Under the pieces are notes generated by a model. It saw only the letters and a list, made by a program, of their open reading frames with translations, searched no databases and was not told the DNA's origin. A stretch of DNA of 10,230 bases, taken from positions 1 through 10,230 of the forward strand of contig JANTFU010000065.1 in NCBI GenBank assembly GCA_024763295.1, written 5' to 3'. The translations under genes and the position numbers were made by a program. Of the stretch, positions 1 through 5,398 are shown one piece after another. The DNA is from Anaerolineales bacterium (GTDB lineage: Bacteria > Chloroflexota > Anaerolineae > Anaerolineales > Villigracilaceae). Position 1 is the first letter of the stretch, and each line of letters begins with the position of its first letter.

Positions 1-1
1 A

Positions 2-946
2 GCCGTTTTTGCCCCCAAGCAAATTATGGCGCTAAACGAAAGCCGCCGCCGAGAAGAAGTGGAGGACGCGCTCAAACACTTGCTCGACCGCGAACAGCAG
101 GGACGGCACGCCTCGGCTGAATCGCTGGCAGGCGCAACCGGCTTTAGCATCAAAAAAGTTTTTACGATTATCGCCCGAATGCAAACGCAGGGCTTGATTG
201 AGCAGCGCGGCAGAGAATTGCACCTAACCGCCGAGGGCGAACGCTGGGCGATCCACATTGTGCGTGCGCATCGTTTACTGGAGCGCTATTTGGCAGACGA
301 AGCGAGACTGCCGCTGGATAAAGTCCACGCCGAAGCGCACCGCCTTGAGCACGGAATGACGCCCGCAGAGGTGGACGCAATGGACGCTCGGCTCGGCTAC
401 CCTACCCGCGACCCGCATGGCGACCCGATTCCAAACCGTGAGGGCGTACTGGCTGAAATTGAAAGCACCCCGCTGACCGATTGGAACGAGGACACGCCCG
501 CCCAGATTGTCCATTTGGAAGATGAACCCGAATTAGCCTTTGCGCAGATCCTAGCAGAAGGACTAAGCCTAGGACAAACCATCCGCATTTTAGAACGCAC
601 GCCCGAACGTTATTTACTGAGCGATGGACAAGCAGAATATAAACTCGCGCCCGCAGTGGCAGCCAATGTGCATGTCGCCCCGCTGCCCGAAAGCGTAACT
701 GCGCTGGCAGATGCGATTCCGCTCGATGAGTTGGCACACGCCCAAGAAGCCGAGGTTGTCGCGCTTGACGCAGCTTGTCAGGGCTTCACCCGCCGTCGCT
801 TTTTAGATTTGGGACTGACTCCCGGCGCAAGAATTGTTCCCGAATTGAAGAATTCTTTCCGTGACCCGCGTGGCTATCGTGTGCGCGGCACATTGATCGC
901 TTTGCGCAAAGAGCAAGCGAATCAGATTTGGGTGAAGCCGTTATAA
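2..946 (+). CDS. DtxR/MntR-family metal-dependent regulator with C-terminal FeoA-like domain (5' end probably cut by window)
   Basis: Probable metal-responsive repressor controlling the adjacent ferrous-iron transport genes. Residues are counted from the first ATG, at base 26. About 8-70 form a winged helix-turn-helix (wing around R61-L67). About 75-140 form the metal-binding and dimerisation domain, with H82-x3-E86, the H101-x3-H105-x2-E108-H109 signature and the family-typical segment DPHGDPIP (129-136). About 232-306 resemble a FeoA/SH3 domain; 165-220 may be a second barrel. Aligned by eye to DtxR, H82, E86, H101, E108 and H109 match H79, E83, H98, E105 and H106, while Cys102 is His105. 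The frame stays open to base 2 (8 extra codons) and ATG 26 has no visible Shine-Dalgarno, so translation probably starts before the window. As I recall, homologues in this phylum carry an N-terminal membrane segment, which would fit. Family call is firm; start and metal are not. Confidence 0.87.
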   Translation, partial: AVFAPKQIMALNESRRREEVEDALKHLLDREQQGRHASAESLAGATGFSIKKVFTIIARMQTQGLIEQRGRELHLTAEGERWAIHIVRAHRLLERYLADEARLPLDKVHAEAHRLEHGMTPAEVDAMDARLGYPTRDPHGDPIPNREGVLAEIESTPLTDWNEDTPAQIVHLEDEPELAFAQILAEGLSLGQTIRILERTPERYLLSDGQAEYKLAPAVAANVHVAPLPESVTALADAIPLDELAHAQEAEVVALDAACQGFTRRRFLDLGLTPGARIVPELKNSFRDPRGYRVRGTLIALRKEQANQIWVKPL

Positions 947-984
947 CGTTAGAACGTTTAAACGTTGGAACATTCCAACGTCAA
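945..984. repeat. Five tandem 8-bp AACGTTNN units between regulator and feoB
   Basis: Units start at 945, 953, 961, 969 and 977: AACGTTAG, AACGTTTA, AACGTTGG, AACATTCC, AACGTCAA. The period is exactly 8 bp and the AACGTT core is itself a palindrome. Combined, they give a perfect 14-bp palindrome at 953-966 and a perfect inverted repeat at 962-981 (9-bp arms, 2-bp spacer). The array begins in the regulator's stop codon and ends at the Shine-Dalgarno of the FeoB GTPase gene, so it fills the whole gap. It may be an operator, an mRNA hairpin or a simple-sequence spacer; its function is not known to me. Confidence 0.8.
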
Positions 985-995
985 AAGGACTTTTT

Positions 996-1823
996 ATGAG
1001 TACAAACTTCCCAACCGAACACTGCGAGACCTGCCCCGCCTTCACGCAACTGGAGCAAATGGGCATTGATCTCGAAAAATTTGACCGTGTGATTGCGCTG
1101 GCGGGCAACCCCAATACCGGCAAATCGACGCTTTTTAACGCATTGACCGGTCTAAAGCAACATACCGGCAACTGGCCCGGCAAAACCGTGACGCGTGCCG
1201 AAGGCGCCTTTGAATTCAACAAAGTGCGCTACAAACTTGTTGACTTGCCCGGCACCTACTCCCTGCTCTCGGCATCGCAAGATGAAGAAGTGGCGCGCGA
1301 TTTTATTCTCTTCGGTCAGCCCGACTGCACCATCGTCGTCACAGATGCGACTGCGCTGGAGCGCAATCTCAACCTTGTGATGCAAGTCACCGAAATCACC
1401 GATAAGGTGGTCGTCGCCGTCAACTTGATGGACGAAGCCCGCCGCAAGGGACTGGATGTGGATACGCGCAGTTTAGCGCGTGATTTGGGCGTACCAGCTA
1501 TTCCCATCGTCGCGCGCAGCGGCGAAGGAATCGGTCAACTACTCTCGACCATCGCAGACGTGATTGATGGCAATATCAAAACCAAGCCACGCCGCGTTGA
1601 AGGCACCCCCGAATTTCAACACGCCGTCAACGAACTTGTCCCGATGATCGAAGCCGCCGCCCCCGGCATCCCGAACGCCCGTTGGCTGGCAATCCGCCTG
1701 CTGGACGGCGACGCAACCGTCGAAGCCGCCTTGCGCGACGGCACACTCAACGAATTGGTTAACCGTCAACAACGCGCCGGGGTTGAATTTAGCAAAAAAA
1801 TGGCTGTGGACGGGAGGCAATAA
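996..1823 (+). CDS. feoB: FeoB small-GTPase half (split ferrous iron transporter, G domain plus helical domain)
   Basis: Cytosolic G protein part of the Feo ferrous-iron transporter; GTP binding and hydrolysis control the membrane permease encoded just downstream. Visible motifs: G1 GNPNTGKS (37-44), the G2 region HTGNWPGKTVT (56-66), G3 DLPG (83-86), G4 NLMD (143-146) and a G5-like ARSGEG (173-178). Residues about 200-270 match the helical guanine-nucleotide-dissociation-inhibitor domain of FeoB. The protein stops at residue 275, before any membrane segment, whereas standard FeoB continues in one chain. The N-terminus bears a short extension with H9-C10-x2-C13-P. Start ATG 996 is preceded by AAAGGA at 984-989, a good ribosome site. 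It lies 49 bp after the regulator, probably in one operon. The split point falls in the linker before the first membrane helix, so this looks like a genuine split protein rather than a damaged gene. Confidence 0.93.
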   Translation: MSTNFPTEHCETCPAFTQLEQMGIDLEKFDRVIALAGNPNTGKSTLFNALTGLKQHTGNWPGKTVTRAEGAFEFNKVRYKLVDLPGTYSLLSASQDEEVARDFILFGQPDCTIVVTDATALERNLNLVMQVTEITDKVVVAVNLMDEARRKGLDVDTRSLARDLGVPAIPIVARSGEGIGQLLSTIADVIDGNIKTKPRRVEGTPEFQHAVNELVPMIEAAAPGIPNARWLAIRLLDGDATVEAALRDGTLNELVNRQQRAGVEFSKKMAVDGRQ

Positions 1824-1934
1824 GTGTCTATTCTAAAATTTCTCCAGCCGCCGTCCCCGGCGGCAATTTTCGTCAACGCCTGCGCCGAGGACGGCGCAGA
1901 GAGCATTCTGAAATATTTTTCAGGCAGGTTCTAA
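1824..1934 (+). CDS. Possible 36-residue small protein between the two FeoB halves
   Basis: A GTG codon at 1824 directly abuts the TAA of the GTPase gene (1821-1823) and opens a 36-codon frame ending at TAA 1932-1934, one base before the ATG of the membrane half. GGGAGG at 1812-1817 lies 6 bases before the GTG, a strong and well-spaced ribosome site. Third codon positions are GC-rich by hand count (about two thirds), like the neighbouring genes. The peptide starts MSILKFLQPPSPAAIF and has one Cys (residue 20); no signal peptide or clear membrane helix is visible. It is in the same frame as the GTPase gene, so stop readthrough would append it. I recognise no family; FeoC-like helix-turn-helix features are not visible. 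Two hairpins lie inside, so the stretch could instead be regulatory RNA. Moderate confidence that it is translated. Confidence 0.45.
   Translation: MSILKFLQPPSPAAIFVNACAEDGAESILKYFSGRF
1847..1899 (+). promoter_or_regulatory. Two perfect GC-rich hairpins in the feoB inter-half region
   Basis: First hairpin: 7-bp stem GCCGCCG/CGGCGGC (1847-1853 with 1858-1864), loop TCCC, followed by AATTTT. Second: 8-bp stem CTGCGCCG/CGGCGCAG (1880-1887 with 1892-1899), loop AGGA. Both are perfect and lie within 53 bp, between the stop of the GTPase gene and the start of the membrane gene. They could tune the expression ratio of the two halves by attenuation, mRNA stability or translational coupling. This is inference; the first has only a weak T tract and is not a convincing full terminator. 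Confidence 0.5.
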
Positions 1935-1935
1935 G

Positions 1936-3324
1936 ATGACCACCACAAACGACATTCTCCACAAAGCCGCCGAGCTACGCGGCACTCTCTCCAGCGGTTT
2001 CCGCGACGAAATTGTCAAATCGTTGTATAGCGAAGCCGAAGCAATTAAAAAACGCGCCGTTCACAGCAAGGGCAAAACCGACTACGATCTCGATCAGCGC
2101 ATCGACCGCATCTTGACATCGCCAATTCTCGGTCTACCGCTGATGCTGGTTATTCTGGCAATCGTCATCTGGATTACGGTTGTGGGCGCAAATGTCCCGT
2201 CAAACATGATCGCAACCGCCCTCTTCTGGGTTGAAGAACAGGGCGCAAGCATTTTCAACGCGGTCGGCGCTCCTTGGTGGCTGACAGGCTTCCTCTGGCA
2301 CGGCGTATATCGCGGGCTGGCATGGGTCATCGCTGTGATGCTGCCGCCAATGGCGATTTTCTTCCCGATTTTCACCTTTTTGGAAGACTTGGGCTACCTG
2401 CCGCGCGTCGCTTTCAATATGGATTTTCTCTTCAAAAAAGCCGGTGCGCACGGAAAACAATCCCTCACGATGGCAATGGGATTTGGCTGCAACGCCGCCG
2501 GTGTCGTGGCGACGAGAATCATCGATTCGCCGCGTGAACGTCTAATTGCGATTCTCACGAATAACTTTGTGCCCTGTAATGGGCGTTTTCCCACGCTCAT
2601 TATGCTTGGGACGGTTTTTGTCGCCGCAGCTTTTCCACCCGTTTATGCGTCCATCGCGGCAGCAGGCTCGGTGGTGGCGGTAGTGGTACTCGGCATCTTC
2701 TTCACGCTCACCGTCTCTTGGGCATTATCCAAAACCATTCTCAAGGGCGAAGCGTCCGCATTCACGCTTGAACTGCCGCCTTACCGTAAACCGAATTTCC
2801 TGCAAATCCTGTACACATCCCTCATCGACCGCACACTCTTTGTTTTGTGGCGTGCCATCCAAACAGCGGCTCCGGCTGGCGCAGTCATCTGGATTTTGGC
2901 AAATATCAACCTTCACGGGGTTAGTTTGGCGCAACACGTTGCCAACTTCCTCGACCCGCTCGGTGTTTTGATGGGCTTGGACGGCGTAATTTTGCTCGCC
3001 TATCTCATCGCCATCCCCGCCAACGAGATTGTCGTGCCGACCATGCTGATGGTCTATATGGGTACAGGCATGATGATCGAACTGGATTCAATGGACGCCC
3101 TGCGCACGCTGCTCGTCGACCAAAACGGCTGGACAATGCTGACGGCGGTCAATTTGATGCTTTTTGCGCTGCTGCATAACCCCTGCGCGACGACGATTAT
3201 CACGATTTTCAAGGAGACCAATAGCCGTAAATGGGCGACGCTGAGTGCGCTCATCCCGCTGGGGCTGGGTTTTGTCGTCACGATTGCCACAGCAAGTATT
3301 GCACGGCTCATGGGCTGGGTCTAA
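1936..3324 (+). CDS. feoB: FeoB membrane half (ferrous iron permease domain)
   Basis: Inner-membrane permease part of the ferrous-iron transporter, expected to work with the separate GTPase upstream. Residues 1-60 are polar and include RDEIVKSLYSEAEAIKKR (23-40), matching the linker helix that follows the helical domain in full FeoB; membrane segments begin near 63. Two Gate motifs are visible: GFGCNAAG (182-189, C185) with NNFVPCNGRFP (209-219, C214), then ANEIVVPT (362-369) with NPCATT (415-420, C417). These conserved Cys-containing segments are thought to line the Fe2+ path. Length 462 is right for the permease portion alone; with the 275-residue GTPase the total approaches a normal FeoB. 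Start ATG 1936 follows the micro-ORF stop by one base, with GGCAGG (1923-1928) as a possible ribosome site. No feoC-like gene follows; the downstream gene is on the other strand. Confidence 0.94.
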   Translation: MTTTNDILHKAAELRGTLSSGFRDEIVKSLYSEAEAIKKRAVHSKGKTDYDLDQRIDRILTSPILGLPLMLVILAIVIWITVVGANVPSNMIATALFWVEEQGASIFNAVGAPWWLTGFLWHGVYRGLAWVIAVMLPPMAIFFPIFTFLEDLGYLPRVAFNMDFLFKKAGAHGKQSLTMAMGFGCNAAGVVATRIIDSPRERLIAILTNNFVPCNGRFPTLIMLGTVFVAAAFPPVYASIAAAGSVVAVVVLGIFFTLTVSWALSKTILKGEASAFTLELPPYRKPNFLQILYTSLIDRTLFVLWRAIQTAAPAGAVIWILANINLHGVSLAQHVANFLDPLGVLMGLDGVILLAYLIAIPANEIVVPTMLMVYMGTGMMIELDSMDALRTLLVDQNGWTMLTAVNLMLFALLHNPCATTIITIFKETNSRKWATLSALIPLGLGFVVTIATASIARLMGWV

Positions 3325-3340
3325 TCTATACTTTTTTAAG

Positions 3341-3373
3341 AAGAGCCTGCGCTTTTCGAAAGCACAGGCTCTT
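3341..3373. terminator. Hairpin terminator between convergent feoB and HAD genes
   Basis: A 9-bp outer stem AAGAGCCTG/CAGGCTCTT (3341-3349 with 3365-3373) and a 5-bp inner stem GCTTT/AAAGC (3351-3355 with 3359-3363) are separated by one C-A mismatch; the loop is TCG. On the + strand it is followed by TGCATTT, a weak T tract. It lies 16 bp after the feoB stop and 5 bp from the stop of the opposing HAD gene, so it may serve both. Confidence 0.62.
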
Positions 3374-3378
3374 TGCAT

Positions 3379-3990
3379 TTAAAGGAGCTTTTGTTCTTTT
3401 AAGTTTTCTTCCAGTGCGTTCGCTGATGTGAAATGCACGGTCTGAAAGCCCAACTTTTGCGCTGCTTCAATATTCGCCAGCGAATCGTCGATGAAAAGAC
3501 ATTCTTCCGCGCTTTCGGGAATTTGCGCCAAGAGGTAATGAAAAATCTCCGGCTCAGGTTTAATCATTTTGACCGCACCAGAAAGCACCACCTTATCAAG
3601 GTCTTTCAAAAAGGAAAATTCTTCTGCAACAAGCGGAAAAGTTTCAGCAGACCAATTGCTTAAGCCATAAACGGGGAAACCTTTTGCTTTCAAACGATAA
3701 AGTAACTTAACGACATCAACTTTCATACCGGTGATGGAATTAATCCAATTATCTGCATAGGCTTTGATTAGCTCGGCATGCTGCGGAAATTTCGCCGACT
3801 GAATTTCTACCGCTTCAGCAAAAGAACGCCCTTTATCCTGCTGGGCATTCCAATGATAAAAGTCGATCTCTTCCAGAAAAGCGTCGATGGCGGCATCGTC
3901 AGCGAAATAATCTTTATACAAGTTATGCGGACTCCAGTCGATGAGTACGCCGCCAAAATCGAAGATAATGGCTTTTATTTTCAGGGGCAT
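3379..3990 (-). CDS. HAD-superfamily hydrolase, YihX-like sugar-phosphate phosphatase family
   Basis: Soluble phosphatase of the haloacid-dehalogenase superfamily. Numbering from the ATG at 3990 (203 residues): motif I DFGGVL, with nucleophile D11 and Gly in place of the usual second Asp-type residue, as seen in the YihX-like subgroup; an alpha-helical cap (about 20-95); motif II LSNWS with S111; motif III lysine in MIKPEPEIF (K144); motif IV FIDDS (D168, D169). The family includes alpha-D-glucose-1-phosphate phosphatase, but the substrate here cannot be read from sequence. A TTG codon at 3996 could add two residues, yet AAAGGA lies directly against it and sits 6 bases before the ATG at 3990, so the ATG is preferred. 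The gene converges on feoB and looks monocistronic. Base composition is somewhat more AT-rich than the feo genes. Confidence 0.88.
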   Translation of the reverse strand: MPLKIKAIIFDFGGVLIDWSPHNLYKDYFADDAAIDAFLEEIDFYHWNAQQDKGRSFAEAVEIQSAKFPQHAELIKAYADNWINSITGMKVDVVKLLYRLKAKGFPVYGLSNWSAETFPLVAEEFSFLKDLDKVVLSGAVKMIKPEPEIFHYLLAQIPESAEECLFIDDSLANIEAAQKLGFQTVHFTSANALEENLKEQKLL

Positions 3991-4025
3991 GTTCAATCCT
4001 TTTCGTACGGTTTTAAGGATGCAAA

Positions 4026-4055
4026 AGTATACACACGAAAACTCGGCATAAGCAA
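4026..4055 (-). promoter_or_regulatory. Candidate promoter of the HAD gene
   Basis: On the - strand, TTGCTT (4055-4050) and TATACT (4031-4026) are separated by 18 bp. The -10 box matches consensus at five of six positions, the -35 at only three. The predicted transcript would start near 4019 and reach the ATG at 3990 with a leader of about 30 bases containing AAAGGA. Confidence 0.4.
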
Positions 4056-4096
4056 GCCAACAGATGGATACGTTAGTTCTTCACAAATCCTAAGAA

Positions 4097-4132
4097 AAAG
4101 CCCCCGATTTACATTTTGTAATCAGGGGCTTT
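4097..4132 (-). terminator. Rho-independent terminator for the - strand helix-hairpin-helix gene
   Basis: Inverted repeat of 13 bp with a single mismatch (4097-4109 with 4120-4132), loop of 10 bases. Read on the - strand the stem ends GGGGGCTTT and continues into CTTTTTCTT, a good U tract. The nearest - strand gene ends at 4351, so the message would have an unusually long 3' tail of about 220 bases. Confidence 0.75.
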
Positions 4133-4175
4133 GAAAAAACGGGGACAACGTACTTAACCGTGAGGGGAAAAAGGG

Positions 4176-4306
4176 AACCGCCAAGGCACAAAGAACGCCA
4201 AGTTTTTAAGATGAAAAAACAAGAAAGATGACATTTCTGCCCAGTCTTGCCATTTGGGTTGACACTCTCTTCTTTTTTTCTCCTAAAACCCTGCATTTTG
4301 GCGGTT
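4176..4306. repeat. Degenerate dispersed-repeat-like element with 9-bp inverted ends
   Basis: AACCGCCAA at 4176-4184 reappears inverted as TTGGCGGTT at 4298-4306. The left end continues with CCAAGGCACAAAG and AACGCCAAG, an approximately 11-base periodic pattern resembling short intergenic repeats I recall from many environmental genomes. A single degenerate copy is seen here; nothing in it suggests a gene. Confidence 0.35.
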
Positions 4307-4350
4307 GAAATCTTTTTTCACAATTAGCTACCGCGCTACCCAAAAACGAA

Positions 4351-4800
4351 CTAAACGCGGCGCCCGCCTTTAAGCACATCCTGCAATTTTTCGAGCGCTT
4401 CCATGTCGCCTTTCGCGGCGAGTTCTGCCTGCTCGATCCAGCCTGCAGGCTCCATCATCTGCAAACCAGCCGATTTCAAGATAGAGCGGAGATCATCCAC
4501 ATTGGCAGCCGCCAATTTGGCATAACTTTCGTAGCCTGCCTCCGTAAGCACGGAGGAAACCTTAGGTCCAATCCCTTCGAGCTTGGTCAGATCATCGGGT
4601 GCAGCAGAGGCTTCTTCAACGGCAGCCTCCACATGGTCAGCGTGCGCAGGCGCATGGCTTTCAGCGGGCGCATCTTCTTGCTTGCCACTGGTCATCCAAC
4701 CGATCGCAACAATCAAGGCAAAAACGACCAAGACAACAATCAAAAGCCAAGTCAGGTCAGGTCCGTGAGAAGCTTCAGACAAAAGATTTAAAGCGAGCAT
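4351..4800 (-). CDS. Membrane-anchored helix-hairpin-helix domain protein
   Basis: 149 residues. A short N-terminus is followed by one strong membrane helix (about 17-35), then a low-complexity Ala/Glu/His/Pro linker (about 40-68), then a helix-hairpin-helix type domain (about 69-143) with the motif LEGIGPK (74-80) and the second half LAAANVDDLRSIL (96-108). Such domains usually bind nucleic acid non-specifically or mediate protein contacts, and similar tails occur in DUF4332-like proteins and appended to ribosomal proteins. Here the domain would face the cytosol or the outside depending on topology, which I cannot fix; the positive RR near the end and the acidic linker do not settle it. Start ATG 4800 has an excellent ribosome site (GGAGGA four bases upstream on the - strand). 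It has its own near-consensus promoter. Exact function is unknown. Confidence 0.85.
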   Translation of the reverse strand: MLALNLLSEASHGPDLTWLLIVVLVVFALIVAIGWMTSGKQEDAPAESHAPAHADHVEAAVEEASAAPDDLTKLEGIGPKVSSVLTEAGYESYAKLAAANVDDLRSILKSAGLQMMEPAGWIEQAELAAKGDMEALEKLQDVLKGGRRV

Positions 4801-4855
4801 AGTTCCTCCATGAAAAATCGAATAGAATTATGACAGAATTGCCATATTGCTCGTA

Positions 4856-4884
4856 ACTATAAAAGCAAGCCTAAGCTGTGTCAA
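4856..4884 (-). promoter_or_regulatory. Near-consensus sigma70 promoter for the helix-hairpin-helix gene
   Basis: On the - strand, TTGACA (4884-4879), a 17-bp spacer and TATAGT (4861-4856). The -35 box is perfect and the -10 box differs at one position. Transcription would start near 4849 and give a leader of about 50 bases with the GGAGGA ribosome site. It faces, and overlaps within about 30 bp, the divergent promoter of the YbaK-like gene. Confidence 0.72.
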
Positions 4885-4898
4885 TGCTTTTGAACAGG

Positions 4899-4904
4899 TA
4901 TAAT
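4899..4904 (+). promoter_or_regulatory. Perfect -10 box placing the transcript start at the YbaK-like ATG
   Basis: TATAAT at 4899-4904 is followed by six bases and then ATG at 4911. A start 6-7 bases after the -10 box would coincide with the A of the ATG, giving a leaderless mRNA. No Shine-Dalgarno is seen before that ATG. A -35 box at the right distance is weak (TGTGTC at 4877-4882). Confidence 0.55.
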
Positions 4905-4910
4905 ATCGTT

Positions 4911-5387
4911 ATGACAAAAGAAGCTCCCGTATCCCTCGCATTAGAAAAACTCAACGCCCCACATCGCGTTTTTGAACACAAAAAACCGTTCAAAAGCATG
5001 GAAGAAGCTGCCGCCGAACGCGGACAAAATATTATGCAACTCGTGCGCAGCATTCTCTTCCGTGTGGGCAAAGACGAATTTATGATGGTCATGGTCGCCG
5101 GTCCCGGGCAATTATCGTGGCAAGCACTGCGCGCCTATCTTGGGCAATCCCGCATGACAATGGCAACCAAAGATGAAGTCCTGCGCGTCACGGGCTACGT
5201 CATCGGCACGGTCGCGCCCTTCGGCTTACCCCAGCCCATCCGCCTACTGGCAGACAAAAACATCTTCGACTACGACGAAGTATCCTTCGGCTCCGGCAAG
5301 CGCGGCACCGCCATCATCATGCAAACCGCTGACTTCAAAAAAGCACTCGGCGACGTTGAAATGGGAGAATTTTTAAGCAAAGACTAA
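4911..5387 (+). CDS. YbaK/ProX-type aminoacyl-tRNA editing domain protein
   Basis: 158-residue cytosolic single-domain protein of the family that hydrolyses mischarged aminoacyl-tRNAs (Cys-tRNA-Pro, Ala-tRNA-Pro and similar). Visible family signatures: the N-terminal segment RVFEHKKPFKSMEEAA (19-34), a strand pattern at 48-62, GTVAPFGLP (99-107) and SGKRGTAI (128-135, the Gly-rich loop of the pocket). At the position of the conserved catalytic-site lysine of YbaK (K46 in the Haemophilus enzyme, in FKTLLV) this protein has Arg, R46 in VRSILF, by eye alignment. That suggests altered chemistry or substrate. An in-frame GTG at 4878 would add 11 residues, but the TATAAT box lies inside that extension, so ATG 4911 is preferred. 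The next gene follows after 11 bases, suggesting one operon. Confidence 0.85.
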   Translation: MTKEAPVSLALEKLNAPHRVFEHKKPFKSMEEAAAERGQNIMQLVRSILFRVGKDEFMMVMVAGPGQLSWQALRAYLGQSRMTMATKDEVLRVTGYVIGTVAPFGLPQPIRLLADKNIFDYDEVSFGSGKRGTAIIMQTADFKKALGDVEMGEFLSKD

Positions 5388-5398
5388 AGGAGTAAAGC

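Larger units (their letters stand above)
3997..4350. other. Gene-free region between two - strand genes
   Basis: This 354-bp stretch holds the candidate HAD promoter (4026-4055), a strong - strand terminator (4097-4132) and a degenerate repeat-like segment (4176-4306). Short open frames crossing it have no ribosome site and no recognisable protein. From about 4211 to 4295 it is AT-rich with T and A runs; nothing further is recognised there. Confidence 0.6.

Noticed and set aside
402..737. 111-residue open frame on the - strand
   Set aside because: Antisense to the regulator, Arg/Pro-rich as expected for a shadow frame in GC-rich DNA.
1847..1870. First feoB hairpin as a full rho-independent terminator
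   Set aside because: Only AATTTT follows the stem, and it would cut the operon before the permease half; retained only as a regulatory candidate.
1812..1940. Split feoB as a sequencing or frameshift artefact
   Set aside because: Each half has its own stop or start with a ribosome site, the gap is structured, and rejoining would need both a stop bypass and a frame change; the break also falls in a natural linker.
3991..3996. TTG start for the HAD gene
   Set aside because: AAAGGA directly abuts the TTG with no spacing but is six bases from the ATG at 3990.
4259..4289. + strand TTGACA followed by TAAAAC as a promoter
   Set aside because: The spacer is 19 bp, the -10 box is poor, and it would only transcribe antisense to the helix-hairpin-helix gene.
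4878..4910. GTG start extending the YbaK-like protein by 11 residues
   Set aside because: The extension contains the TATAAT box and does not resemble the family N-terminus, whereas ATG 4911 gives a usual-length protein.
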